From NCBI RefSeq assembly GCF_918797505.1, contig NC_092800.1:34028263-34092262 (forward strand): a stretch of 64,000 nt of DNA, written 5' to 3'. The notes under the pieces were generated by a model, which made no database searches, was not told the origin of the DNA, and saw nothing but the letters and a program-made list of their open reading frames with translations. The stretch comes from Bemisia tabaci (taxonomy: Eukaryota > Arthropoda > Insecta > Hemiptera > Aleyrodidae). The translations under genes were made by a program, and so were the position numbers. This document shows positions 11,213 through 22,221 of the stretch, one piece after another. The number at the start of each line of letters is the position of its first letter. Position 1 is the stretch's first letter.

Positions 11213-11345
11213 ATGCGCGCCAGGGAAAAACGCCGTATGAAGGTTCGAACTTTGCCAAATTTCAGTTGATAAAATGTGATTTTTCAGTGAGCCTGGGAAT
11301 AATTATTTTTCCTTAAATTTTTCTCGCAACTTAATACAACGTAAG
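11213..11345 (+). repeat. Partial family A element
   Basis: GGGAAAAACGCCGTATGAAG, TTTGCCAAATTTCAGTTGAT and CCTTAAATTTTTCTCGCAAC follow the family A left half. No right terminus. Confidence 0.55.
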
Positions 11346-11824
11346 ATGAAATTTGCTGGATAAAATGTTCATTTGTGACTGTCCACGGGTAAATGGACCT
11401 CAGTGAACAAAAACTCACGATTGGACGTTTCCTACACGGAGAAACGTAATTGCATTTCGAAGTTGCAACATTCCTGGTGTTTTAAAAATGCAAATTGTAC
11501 TTTTACTGGCAGACTGTTGGGAATTTTACAACATAAATTTCTTCGTTTTTTCTTTTGCTTACACCAGCAGATTTAGACAGAAATTGTAAAGATATAGTTT
11601 TGTTAAAAAATAATTGTTTCGATCAATTTTTTAATCTTGAAATTGAGTTACGTTCCTAGGTCGAGGCAACGACGACTTGAGTTCTGAAAACCACATCATA
11701 AAGAAACAATTGTGGGGGAAAAATCCAAAAACCACAGAAAAAAAAAAGAGTTTGGGGTTATCCTCGAATTGTGGTTCTGCCCCAATTCGTTGGCTGATAC
11801 GGACATTTCCAATTAAGTGTGGTA

Positions 11825-11995
11825 CAGGGTGTCCACTAAAATAGGCTGGCCAAAAATAAGTACTTTTACAGAACTTTCCCATGAAATTCAGTACCTCCTC
11901 AACAAAAGAATTCAGTACCTCCTCGACAGAAAAATTCAGTATCTCCTCAACAGAAAAATTCAGTGCCTTTTCAGTACCCCCATTTAATACAACAT
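11825..11995 (+). repeat. hAT-like CAGGGTGTCC element, left half with internal 25-bp repeats
   Basis: Begins CAGGGTGTCCACTAAAATAG and matches 1413 onward. It contains about four units of TTCAGTACCTCCTCAACAG(A)n, so the internal repeat is more expanded here than at 1413. The right end was not found. Confidence 0.6.
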
Positions 11996-12016
11996 GCTAA
12001 TATTTCACTGAAGTGA

Positions 12017-12062
12017 ATGTGGCAACATCCGAAATTTCATACGTCGTTCTTCGTAACACGCC
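12017..12062 (+). repeat. Family A right end, fragment
   Basis: TGGCAACATCCGAAATTTCATACGTCGTTC followed by CGTAACACG is a diverged copy of the family A right terminus (GGCAACnTCyGAAnnTTCATACGnCGTT). Confidence 0.45.
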
Positions 12063-12563
12063 GGCACACGCCCGGGAAAAAGGCGGCGGGAAACTGAAAA
12101 ATAATAATATGGAGACAGGGTAATCCGCAAAGTCGAAAATCTCCTCTCAAATCCCGTAATTATGTTATCAAAAGGTTTCGAGCCCGTTTAGGGCGGGGGC
12201 GGGGACGCGAGGCCCTCCATGTGCTCACCCTGCGCCCGCGAGATAATGTTAAAAATAAATGCTTGGGCGCTTTCCCTCGAGGGGAAAAACAAAGCAGGAC
12301 CCGCTGCGATAAGGAAGGAGCGTGATTTTTGGCCCAACTTTCCATGGAGGCACCGTGCGCTCATGTGAAGAGCCACCCTCGAGAATGCGATCAAAGTTTT
12401 AGATGTCTCCGGTTTCGGTGTAATATATGTACATTAGATATTTTGAGGGCCTTCAAAGCAAAATCAGCTTCGAGACCTTTCTCGATAGTGTCAGGTTGTG
12501 CTATCTTCAAAGATCGCCATAAATCGTCGTTTCTCTCACGAAAGAACGTATCTCAATTTCAAT

Positions 12564-12810
12564 CACTGGAAAAGAACACATTGGATCTAGAGTCCAGACT
12601 CTTGAAAATATTGACAAGCAAGAATACCCTTGATTCAATCAGATTCAAGCTGAAATCAAAAGGAAATCCGCTCAAATTAAGAGGCTGGGTTCTTGATTTA
12701 AGCTTAAATCCGATTGAATCAAGAGTATTTTTTCTTGTCGATGTGTTTTTAAGAGTCTGGACTCTAGATCCAATGCGTTTTTTTTTTTTTTTTTTTTTTT
12801 TTTTCCAGTG
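12564..12810. mobile_element. Family B MITE, copy 2
   Basis: CACTGGAAAAGAACACATTG at the left and a long T run (12779-12804) ending CCAGTG at the right. The arms with GAGTCCAGACTC and GAGTCTGGACTC are complementary. AT flanks both sides (12562-12563, 12811-12812), a 2-bp TSD. The T run is longer than in other copies. Confidence 0.85.
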
Positions 12811-12860
12811 ATGTTGTAAATTTTCCCTCGCAAATTGCATATAAACCAGCGGGCCAATTA

Positions 12861-13108
12861 TTGAAATTGATAGACAAAGCTATAGACAAAGGAGACAAAA
12901 GAGAAGTGGAGGGATCCTATTGGTGGAAGCGGGTGGTTGCAAAATGAACAAATGAGGTAGGTAATAAACTAACTAACGGTGACCCACGAGAGACCCGACA
13001 GTTGGTCTATCATTTTCTCCCTTTGTCTATAAGAACCACCTACTTCAACCAATAGGATCGCTAGATACTCCCTGTGTCTTCTTTATAGCTTTGTCCATAA
13101 ATTTCAAT
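12861..13108. repeat. Family I foldback element
   Basis: TTGAAATTGATAGACAAAGC at the left end is answered by GCTTTGTCCATAAATTTCAA at the right. Inner pairs include GGATCCTATTGGTGGAAG and CTTCAACCAATAGGATC. The whole 248 bp can fold. Related copies at 5184-5330 and 43651-43892. Confidence 0.7.
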
Positions 13109-13340
13109 TATGAATCCGCAGGAGAATCTTGGGCATTTCTAACTGAAAATGTCACTGATTTCCCCTCAGAATTCAAGCAAAAATCAGACGAATTTTGGAT
13201 GAAAATTGCACTCGTAAATTTTTGTGAGACTAATTAATTGTTTAAGTCAATTTGGCATCATTGGAATGGAGTTACGCTCCATCGTCCGGGAAACGACGAA
13301 AATGGATAGTGTTTAACAAAAACACACCAAGTTGCATCAT

Positions 13341-13505
13341 CAGTGGCGAGGTGCGATGGTCGATTATCGATATTTTCCTATTTGAAGTTATGGTAACGAA
13401 TTTATTATTAAGGTGTTCGCTGCGAACACCCTATTTTTCGATCTTTATCCATAGGTTTAAATGGTGGATCAATCGATATACCGCAAAGCACGCGCCACGC
13501 CACTG
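13341..13505. mobile_element. Family D hAT-like MITE, copy 1
   Basis: Begins CAGTGGCGAGGTGCG and ends CACGCGCCACGCCACTG. Inside are the family D marks CGATTATCGATATTTTCC and the central small palindrome GGTGTTCGCTGCGAACACC. The flanks show no clean 8-bp TSD in this copy. Confidence 0.75.
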
Positions 13506-13583
13506 GAACAAGTTCGAGCCGAGAAAAAGAGTTGCGAAATTTCCTTCCTCCATAGGACTAAATGTTAAGGACAAAGTTTAACG

Positions 13584-13809
13584 CACTGGAGAAAAAACAC
13601 ATTGGATCTAGAGTCCAGACTCTTAAAACATTGACAAGAAAAAATACTCCTGATTCAATCAGATTTTTGCTTAAATCAAAAGGAAATCCGCTCAAATTAA
13701 GAGGCTTGGTTCTTGATTTAAGCAAAAATCCGATTGAATCAAGAGTATTATTCCTTGTCGATGATTTTAAGCGTCTGGACTCTAAATCCAATGTATTTTT
13801 TTTCCAGTG
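13584..13809. mobile_element. Family B MITE, copy 3
   Basis: CACTGGAGAAAAAACACATT to TTTTTTTCCAGTG with complementary arms. CG on both flanks (13582-13583, 13810-13811) is a 2-bp TSD. Confidence 0.85.
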
Positions 13810-14315
13810 CGACCATTGAAATATGACTCCTGGAATAATAATGCTTGGCAATTTTTGGAAAATAATTGATGACACTGAAAGTTTCGGATTTACATCAAAT
13901 TCACGACATTAAAACTATTTTGAAAACATTTTCAGCTTTATTGAAGAGTGAGTTGTTATGTTCGCAATCCTCACCATAATCTGGAAAAGATCGATACATA
14001 CTTCACGATTACAATCCAAATATTTGCAATTCGCAGCCTCCATAAATAATTCAGCGGGCAGGTTAGAGGTTTTCAGTACAAACATGTCCGAACAATATCC
14101 CTTTGAATTTGTCAAATTTCGCCGCTCGGAATGATCCCTCGCACAAAGGGCCGGTGGCATTGATAAAAAGCGCCCGTCGACAAACGAGGGGCGGTTTTTA
14201 TTCGACAGGCCACCCTAATTAACCTCGACGGGTGGTGTTTTTCTTCGAGATTGAAAGCAAATAATCTGCAAAAGCGCATGAGCCCGCAAATGTAAACAAT
14301 AGGGGCTTGCGCGAC
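13810..14315. other. No gene recognised
   Basis: Unassigned DNA with an 81-codon open frame on the minus strand (14160-13915) that has no recognisable motif. Confidence 0.3.
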
Positions 14316-14479
14316 CAGTTGCGTGGCGTCAATGATCGATTATAGATATCTCGCCATTTGAAGCTATGGTAAAGAATCGATTACTAAGGTTTTCGCTACG
14401 ACCACCCTGATAATCGATCTTTTCTCATTAATTTCAGTGGCATATCAATCGATACATCGCAAAGCACGCCACGCCACTG
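14316..14479. mobile_element. Family D hAT-like MITE, copy 2, near-perfect 8-bp TSD
   Basis: CAGTTGCGTGGCGTC to CACGCCACGCCACTG, with AATGATCGATTATAGATA and TATCAATCGATACATCGC inside the arms. Flanks TGCGCGAC and TCCGCGAC match at 7 of 8 positions, as expected for an old hAT insertion. Confidence 0.8.
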
Positions 14480-14861
14480 TCCGCGACCGGGGGTACTGCG
14501 TTATTGAGGGGGAGGAGAGGGTGGTTAAACGGCTTATGATATACCTGGACGTAGCAAACCAACCTGCTGAGGTAAAACACCCAATTTCAATAGGAATTCA
14601 ATGTGTAGGTTTGCTCTTTTTGTTAAGGGTGGCGGATCAGTGAATGCAAAATACTCAAATATTTATACAAAGCCTTGAAGCTTTGGATTTGTATTTTGCC
14701 CTCGGTTGTTGATTCGGAGAGCAGAAAAAATATCTCGCCTTTTGTATCGTTTTTGGTTGATTTTACGACTCGAGCGAGCTGAAAGTCATCTGTTGATTGA
14801 CGAGGTGCGGGAATCGTGCGCTTGTGGATGTGCCCACGGTTTTTCAGTTAAGTGAATTATA

Positions 14862-15110
14862 CTACCGTGCTAGGGGAAAACGCCGTATGCGCCTCCAGGC
14901 GTTGCCAAGATGCCTTTGATAAAACACGAATTTCCTGGTAAACTTATGAGTATTTTACTTCCAATTTTTCGGATACTTTTGTTCGCAATTTCATCTAAAG
15001 TTCCTGAAAATTTCAAGGGAAAATATTCATAACTTTCCTCAAAAATGAACATTTCATCGAAGGAAATTTGGCAACTCTCGAATGCTCATACGGCTTTTTC
15101 CTTAGCACAG
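14862..15110. mobile_element. Family A MITE, full length
   Basis: CTACCGTGCTAGGGGAAAAC at the left, GGCAACTCTCGAATGCTCAT then TTTTTCCTTAGCACAG at the right. The interior includes ACGAATTTCCTGGTAAAC. The length (249 bp) fits the family. No exact TSD. Confidence 0.75.
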
Positions 15111-16058
15111 CATTATGCCGGTGGCTAAAGTGCAAAAGCACGTATCGCCTTTGCGGGTTTTCAAAATTTCCGCTTCTATTTTACTTTTCAGAAGAGAAAC
15201 ACGCCAATTTTATAGCTTGATATTGTGTCAGAATATTCTGCTGATTGAGAAATGAAATGAAGGAAGTTTTCACTGAATTACGTTGACAAGTTTTTCACGG
15301 AGACCATGAAGTGTGACAGGAAATCTGCAACTTTGCAAACGGAGAAACGTGTTTCGCACGGCTGCGATAGGATTCTGCAAATGCCCCTGTTTTACCTTTT
15401 TGGAAATGCACAGGATTGCGCGAATTTTTCTGGTACTGAAAGGAACGTTTGTGGACGTTTTTGGTGCGCGGAAAACACACATATGTGCGCGAATATTCAA
15501 TATTCAACAAGGAAGCGTTAATCTGGCAACCTTGGTAGTTTGTGGTAGGTAACTTCATCGTGGAAGACTGTTCATTCCCTCCTTACTTACGGGCGTGTCT
15601 CTTTTCAATGGATAGCCCTCGCAGCAGCAACGGCCCAGAGAGCTTTCATTGACATTTAGAAAAATGAACTAGGGACCTGTGGCCGCTGCGCGGTCGCCAA
15701 CCACTGAAAAAAACTACACGTAAAAAATCGTAGAGCAACCATGTTCAAGTTTATAAAGGATGAATGGATTTAAAACCCGACAGGTACACCCGAAAGAAAG
15801 CGTGTATTAATCTCTGATTGCAACGTTATGCGCCACTTTTATGTTTTATTTTTAAAAATATTTTAAAAAGCTACACACAGTTTTTCTGAAAGTTTCCGCG
15901 AATTTATCTTAATGATCTTAAATAAAAGTATCGAAAATTCCGACGCGACATTTTTGTTGTTTCTAATTTCTTTTAATGTAACTAAGAAAAAAAAATGAAA
16001 TATAATCCGAGTTTCTGAATCAGAAGCAGAAAGTCAAGAATGATACCACGAAGTCCTA
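15111..16058. other. Unassigned
   Basis: At 15295-15560 several frames of 70-90 codons overlap on both strands, which argues against any single one being real. CACTGAAAAAAACTACACG at about 15702 resembles a CACTG-type terminus without a partner. Confidence 0.3.
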
Positions 16059-16260
16059 CAGTCTTGTAGGCGCGAATATGCGTTTCTCGCCAACTGACCG
16101 ACTGCACCGCGTTTAGCGCAATGCGAGAAGTATTCATGCAGTCTTGTAGGCGCTAACATGGGCTCGACGCCAAGAGCGCTGTTTGGCGCAATGCGTGAAG
16201 TATTCGTAGAGTCTTGCAGGCGCTAATATATTTTCAGGCCGGCCGCACTGTATTCGGCGC
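16059..16260 (-). repeat. Tandem array of a 70-80 bp unit, 3 units
   Basis: Units start with CAGTCTTGTAGGCGC at 16059 and 16139 and GAGTCTTGCAGGCGC at 16209, each followed by TTTRGCGCAATGCG(A/T)GAAGTATTC. The reverse-complement unit recurs as two-unit arrays at 28346-28461 and 59404-59530, with the same 70 or 80 bp spacing. Function unknown. Confidence 0.75.
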
Positions 16261-16329
16261 GATTATTCGAACTCGCGTTAGAATAATCGCGGCATCGAAT
16301 AAAAGAGCTTAAAAGGCCTATGTTTTGTT

Positions 16330-16400
16330 TCGACGCCGTATGAGCATTCCCACGTTGCCTCGTTTCTTCCGATTAAATATCTTTTCCAAGAAAAGTTAGG
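16330..16400 (+). repeat. Family A left-end fragment
   Basis: CGACGCCGTATGAGCATTCC and CACGTTGCCTCGTTTCTTCC match the family A left end; the rest is absent. Confidence 0.45.
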
Positions 16401-16835
16401 ATCGTTCTTTACACCCACGACCATTATTAAATCTTTTCACTTCATTCATCATCAGAAGGTAAGACATCGATGACTTGTCAAAATGCGTTTATGTTCGAAC
16501 TGTTTCCTGTTTTCCTAAACGTCTACATTAAAATTACTTCATTTTAAATTCGCGCATTCCTGTTGCAGATGTTAAGGTTTCTATTTGCGCAATCCTCAAA
16601 TATTTTCTTGGACCTTTCGGGCAATCCTGGATTACCGTTTCACATTATAGCCATCGATATTACGACATCATTATGGATCATTATACAAATTGAGAACTAA
16701 AGCATCATGAGGCATGTTTCCTTGTTACAAATTCCTGCAAAAAAAAACGCAGAAAATATCGAGAAGCTCTAAGATCAACCTGTAAATGGACGAAGTTATA
16801 TTAAAGGAAACTATATGTGTGTAAATCAAAAGTAA

Positions 16836-17368
16836 TATCATCTATATCTATCATCGGACCAGAACCAGTGTTTGGACTGACCAAAAAAGGATTCAGAACA
16901 ACAGTGAGGGACTGGGTGATGGAAGAGGCGAACAAAGAGTGGCAGAATGCCGAAGGCATGAGACATTCCAAGCAAATGCTGGAAGGCTACTCAAGGAAAA
17001 TGACTGCAAACCTGTTGCATCGTAGCAGGGAGAAGCTAGGTGTACTGTCGGGATTACTGACAGGACACAATCTCCTGCGGAAACACATGCACAGGATGGG
17101 TATCTTCAAGGATGAACCAAAGTGTAGGCTGTGTGAGGTAGAAGAGGAAACTGCAGAGCATATCATCTTCGACTGTGAAGCTCTGGAAAAGAAAAGACAG
17201 GACATCCGAGGAGATAACTCCTGGGATGACTGTCTAGCATCTGAGGTAGTTGCGGGCACTCTCCTCCAACTTGTTGAAGGGGAGGGCTTCTGGGACTAAC
17301 CAGGAACCAACAACTGGGCACAATAGATCGAGAGGTCGCAGTGCATGGAGCAACCCACCAGAAAAAGG

Positions 17369-17398
<30 letters not shown>
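16836..17398 (+). pseudogene. 5'-truncated non-LTR retrotransposon, ORF2 C-terminus
   Basis: The open frame to the TAA at 17299 encodes the end of a non-LTR polyprotein, downstream of where RT would be. The C-terminal zinc-finger-like motif CRLCEVEEETAEHIIFDC has the spacing C-x2-C-x8-H-x4-C seen after the RNase H-like region of several insect LINEs. Upstream is an RNase H/linker-like segment with LLTGHNLLRKHMHRMG. A 3' UTR of about 70 bp ends in a 30-base poly(A) (17369-17398). The same ATCAAAAGTAA lies immediately before (16825-16835) and after (17398-17408), proving insertion by target-primed reverse transcription. The frame seems intact for this fragment, so it is fairly young, but RT and endonuclease are absent. 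Confidence 0.85.
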
Positions 17399-17401
<3 letters not shown>

Positions 17402-17408
17402 AAAGTAA

Positions 17409-19195
17409 CTAAGCACCCAGGATTATTACGGATTATAGTTCATTTTGATTTGATGCATATGTACTTGGTTGCTTTTAGCGTACGCGCGCCCGTCCAAATA
17501 AAATATTAGCATTAATTGCTCATGGAATATCAGTCGAATTAAACTTCTTGTTTGTTTGAGGAAAAAAAGTTCAACTTTGATCAATCGACCATTAAAATTT
17601 AACCACTAACTACTAACTAAAATGTTTTTCTAAAGATAATTCCTCCTCTAAATGCACAAAACTTGTAAACTTTTCGGAAAAAATCCGCCGAAAAAACTCA
17701 GGTAAAAACTCCAATATGCGCAAAACTTAAAGGAAAGATAACCGTGGATTTCCGGATAACCATTAACCATGGTAAAAATGACTATTTGGACTGCCCGGGA
17801 GCTTTAAATAATTATGGAAACGAAAACTATGCATTGAGAAAATCCGGAAGGGTATACTTTTTGGAAGGTATGTGAAATGATAATACTGCCATAAATCTTA
17901 GCACATAATCGTATTATCGGAAAGGCTTCCACGAGCGACGTGAAATACTTTTAAAACTGAATGTTGAATACTGACTCCCTGGCTGAAAACTTCTCGCTTC
18001 CGCACCCAATTATTCGTCGGAACTGTGGAAAACTTAATTCGTTTAATTTGTTTAGTTTTAATCTGTTATAATTTTTTATTTGTTCTGCATGATAATTAGG
18101 TTAGGAGTGACTAGCTGACAAGAGAAGTTTTGGCCTTTTTATAAGTTCCGTAAGATACGGTTGAGCGATTGAGCGGATAATTCCAATAATTATCGAAAAT
18201 AATGTCTATAAAGCTGGATTTTTTTGGCACGATTTGACAACGATGTAGCTATAGCTTCGGGGGATGGACTTTTTAACTCGTAAAGTCTGAGGGAAGAATA
18301 CCGTTCATTTGCCAAGGGCAAAAAAATTAAGTACATAAATAAACTTTTTTGTGCGTCAGTAAAACAATTTGCAATAAAACCGAGAGGAAACAGCTTCACG
18401 TTATGCACACTGATGTAAAAGCTTCCGAATATCGTGGCACTTGGCGCTATCATTGAAGCTTCACACGGGATTTATGGTCCAAATTCGAGCGCGTTTGCGA
18501 GGTTTAAATGATGCGCAAAAAAAACCTATCCGCTTGAAGACATCACTCTCTTTTTTAAAGTATAATTAGAGAGGGATAATTAATTTATTATCCACGCGCA
18601 GTTAACATTTTTGCGTAAAAAGGAAAACAGAAAATCGTCAAATAGAAATTTCATACATTAATTAACCCTATTCTGCTATAATTTGGTATAATCGAGAAAT
18701 AGAGTAGTTCCAACTTTTGGGGTTTTGAAAAAGGATAATAAAAAGGCACAGTATCAACATCTGACCTCGAGGGTCTCAGGAACCCAGAGATGAAAAATTT
18801 CATGAAATATAATCAATTGAAGTTTAACAGAAAATTTCATGAAATTTGATGAGAATTTGAAATTTCAGGCTATTCATCAGGAAATTTCCAAAACATTGTG
18901 AAATTTAGCGTGAAATTTACGGCAAAATTTCAAGAACGATATCAGCGACCAGAGTCTATCAGGTCAAGCTGCCTAGTCGTGCATACAGGTCGAACTTGGT
19001 GAACTTGGTGAACTTGTAACTTGGTGGGTGAGTCTCTGAGATCATTATTGGTAGACATTACATTTTAGTTTGCCTCAATCCAAAGGAGTTGGCAAAAGCA
19101 GTGTCTACGCAACGAAATAGTTGCAACCCAATTTATTAAAGTCGCACGAGGCCATGTTTAGTAGTAGGTGAGCATTTCGCACAGCTGGGATATCA
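17409..19195. other. Unassigned AT-rich DNA
   Basis: No exon, TIR pair or tandem array found. 18830-18940 is full of AAATTTCATGAAATTT-type short inverted motifs. An 87-codon minus-strand frame (18453-18190) has no recognisable motif. Confidence 0.3.
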
Positions 19196-19780
19196 ACAAA
19201 AGTCAAAACGCCTTCATTTTTTCACGTATGCGATCCGAAAATCCATTAAGCACGAATAGTCGCATTCAAGAATTTATCGTTGTTAGCGTCGAGTTCTACG
19301 CTCAAGAAACGAATGTGAGTTCATCCCATTGCTTTTTTTTTTTTTCAATTGAACGCTATTGTCTTCGTAATTTTTTTAGTCCGAATTCTACCCGTCATTC
19401 GGTAAAAAATAGTCGACAAAATTACCGGAAAACACCACATTCCGTTGATTAATGCCCACCGAGAAAATAGTTAATTACATCGGATTTTACATCCATGGTC
19501 CAGAAAAGTCGAAACTCCTTCATTTTGTCACGTATGCAATACGGATATCCGTTGAGGACGAATAGTTGCATCCAAGAATTTATCGTTATTAGCGTCGGAT
19601 TCCATCTCTCAAGAAACGAATGCGAGTCCGTCCCATTGCTTTTTTTGTCAATTAAACGCAATTGTCTTTCTATATTTGTTAGTCAGTAATTTACCTTTTA
19701 AAATTCGTTAAACTACCGGAGAGACATCAGAGTCCGGTGATCGGTGCTCGCCGCGAAAATCGTTAATTACATCGGATTTT
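19196..19780 (+). repeat. Diverged tandem duplication, about 300-bp unit
   Basis: Both units contain GTC(A/G)AAACGCCTTCATTTT-like sequence, TCACGTATGC, CACGAATAGT or GACGAATAGT, GAATTTATCGTT(G/A)TTAGCGTC, CTCAAGAAACGAATG and TTAATTACATCGGATTTT, in the same order. The first is about 19196-19480, the second about 19497-19780. Shorter relatives occur at 6485-6580 (same strand) and 44800-44860 (reverse). Confidence 0.7.
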
Positions 19781-20048
19781 TTGCCAGTTTCGGATCATCG
19801 CGCGCACGATTTAACCGTGCGATCCAACGGGATTTCGCGACAAAACTCGATCTAGTAATCTGGTGGAGCGCGGCGCGAGGCGCACACGTATTAACGGAGC
19901 CCCGTTGACGGAGCAATTAAACTCAATTATCGTGGGCAGGAGGGGGTGGGGTTGGGGGAGGCTAGTCCTGACAATGTTGTCTTTCCCGGCTCGGAAGCAA
20001 TCAATGCCGCGACGGGGCTGACGTAAATTTTAATTACCTGATCCGGAT

Positions 20049-20941
20049 CGTGCTCGGAAAAAACATCGTATCAACATTCCGACGTTGTCGAATTTCTCCT
20101 CATGAAAAAACACATTTTTTCCGATTCCATATGTTTATAATTCTTTTGATTTCTCTTTTATTCATGGAGAGAATAGTGGGTCTAGAATATACAGAAGAGG
20201 GGAAAAAGATCAAGAAAAAATAGGAGATGAGGAAGGAGAAAGAAGAACAAAAGGAGGAAAAAGAGGAAGAGGAAAGGGGTGTAGAGAGACAAAAAAGAAG
20301 GATAAAGAGAAGAAAGAGAGGAAGAACAGCGATATAACATGAAATGAGATGAATGAAGAAGAAGAAGAAAGAGGGAAACAGAGGCGGAGAGAAAAATATG
20401 GAGAAGGAAAATTACAGAGGAGGCAAGAAGAAGAATAAGTACATGAAAGAAGATAAGAAGAAAAGAAAGAAGAAGAACGAATGTAGATGAAAGAAAAGAG
20501 AAAAAACAAGCAAGAGAAGAAGAAAGAGAAAAAGAGAGGAAGACGAAAGAAGAGCAAGAAGTTAAAGAGGAGAAAGAGAGAGCAATAAAATGATAAAGAG
20601 AAAGAAAGAGGAATAAAAAGATACAAGAAGTAGAAAGAAAGAGCGATAGAAAGATACGAGAAGGAGGAAAAAAGAGCAATGAAAAGATACGAGAAGAAGA
20701 AAGATAAAGGATCACATGATGATGAAATGAGGGAAAAAAGAAAAAGAAGACGAACATGAGGAAAAAGGCGAGGAGGAAGAAAATGTGGGAAACAAGAAAC
20801 ATGATATTATTCAGAATTGTGTTTGAAGTGTCAGAGAATTATTACAAGAAAAAATTACTAGTTTTCTCAGAAATGAACTTTTTGTCGGATGAAACTTGGC
20901 AACGTCTGGATGTTCATACGTCGTTTTTCCTTTGGTCCGGA
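20049..20941. mobile_element. Expanded family A element with a polypurine interior
   Basis: Left end CGTGCTCGGAAAAAACATCG with CGACGTTGTCGAATTTCTCC. The right end has TTGGCAACGTCTGGATGTTC and ATACGTCGTTTTTCC. The interior, normally about 170 bp, is about 790 bp here and mostly a GA-rich tract (20185-20790). TCCGGATCGTGCT occurs as a direct repeat at both ends (20043-20055, 20937-20949), which overlaps the left terminus and is unlike other family A copies. Confidence 0.6.
20185..20790 (+). repeat. Polypurine (GA-rich) tract, about 600 bp
   Basis: Almost all A and G on the plus strand, built of irregular AGAAGAAAGAGG-type words, with scattered T and C. Translation of the opposite strand gives a Leu/Phe/Ser-rich frame of about 200 codons that is an artefact of composition. 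Such tracts can adopt triplex (H-DNA) structures. Confidence 0.85.
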
Positions 20942-21101
20942 TCGTGCTGCGCCGTTCGATTCGGAAGCGCGTGCACGAGCGGAGAAAAACAACGGGAGAA
21001 CGGCGGGAAATTAAAAGGGAGCCTTGTTTCGTATTCGCCGCCGGTCGGAACCAACGCCCACGTCACCTGGACTTTTGCCTGGTCGTTGCTCCCGGATTTG
21101 C

Positions 21102-21785
21102 AAAAAAGGGGAGGATTTTTTGTTAATTTTAGTCGGACGGACTCGGATCGTTTAGACTCGAGCATCGTCTTCCGAATTGAAAGACGATGACGAAGAAGGA
21201 AACAGAGGGAAAATGAGAAGAAAATAGAGACAGAAAAAGAAGGAAAAGAGAAAAAAAGGAATGGGCGAAAGAAATTCTGCATATTTCTCTTTTATATCTT
21301 TCTCCTTTGCTTCTCCTTCCTTATCCTTATGCTCCCGGATTTGAAAAAAAAGGGGAGGATTTTTCGTTAATTTTAGTCGGACAGACTCGGTGTAGCATGA
21401 GCATGTCTTGAATGAAGACGATGACGAAAAAGAAAACAGAGGAAAATGAGAAGAAAATAGAGACAGAAAAAGAAGAAAAGAGAGAAAAAGGAATGGGCGA
21501 AAGGAATCTACTTTGTTTCTCTTATCTTATGTCGGATTTGAAACAAAGGGGGGATTTTTCGTTAATTTTAGTCGGACAGACTCGGATCGTTTAGAACCGA
21601 GACATCGTCTTCAGAATTGAAAGACGATGACGAAGAAGAAAACAGAGGAAAAATAAGAAGAAAATAGAGACAGAAAAAGAAGGAAAAGAGAGAAAAAGGA
21701 ATGGGCGAAAGAAATTCTGCGTATTTCTCTTTTTCATCTTTCTCCTTTGCTTCTCCTTCCTTATCCTTTTGATTAAGGTGATTTG
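21102..21785 (+). repeat. Three-unit tandem repeat, 196-245 bp
   Basis: Units at about 21102, 21345 and 21541 each begin with a purine run (AAAAAGGGGAGGATTTTT), then GTTAATTTTAGTCGGAC, GACTCGG, a GACGATGACGAA block, a purine-rich stretch GAGAAGAAAATAGAGACAG, GGAATGGGCGAAAG, and a pyrimidine-rich end. The middle unit is shorter by about 48 bp. A weak relative (CAGTCTCGGATCTTTTCGAC, GGAAGACAAAGACGG) occurs at 30065-30130. Confidence 0.8.
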
Positions 21786-22221
21786 ATGGACGCCATATTT
21801 TGTGTCAGAACGGCATGCGATATATCGCATCAATTGGTTCCATTTTCTCAGCTACTCGTCATTTTTCTCCAATTTTGAGATCGCAATTCTGTTGTCAGGA
21901 GACTAAAGCACTCACTAACCAATTTTAACAAAGTAATTCAACGTAATAAAGGCGTGGTTTTTTTTAGAGAGAAAACATCGTATTCGATACTGATATCGAA
22001 ACTGCACTCGAATGCGATATTTTCTCTCTAAAAAAACCACGCCTTTATTACGTTGAATTTCTTTGTTAAAATTGGTAAGTGAGTGCTTTAGTCTCCTGAC
22101 AACAGAATTGCAATCTCAAAATTGGAGAAAAATGACGAGTAGCTGAAAAAATGGAACCAATAGATGTGATATATCGCATGCCGTTCTGACACAAAATATG
22201 GCGTCCATCAAATCCTCTTAA
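21773..22221. mobile_element. 449-bp near-perfect foldback bounded by TTAA
   Basis: Two arms of about 200 bp, almost identical in inverse orientation. The outer end is TTAAGGTGATTTGATGGACG and the far end finishes with the complement, CATCAAATCCTCTTAA. The loop lies between ACATCGTATTCGATA and its partner near 21990. TTAA at both limits fits a TTAA-targeting superfamily such as piggyBac or Kolobok, but the terminal bases beyond TTAA are not diagnostic. The low arm divergence suggests recent formation. Confidence 0.8.

Noticed and set aside
12329..12811. 160-codon plus-strand frame
   Set aside because: The last two thirds are the inverted arms of a family B MITE.
20182..20802. 206-codon minus-strand Leu/Phe/Ser-rich frame, resembling a membrane protein
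   Set aside because: It is the complement of the polypurine tract. The composition alone gives hydrophobic residues and few stops.
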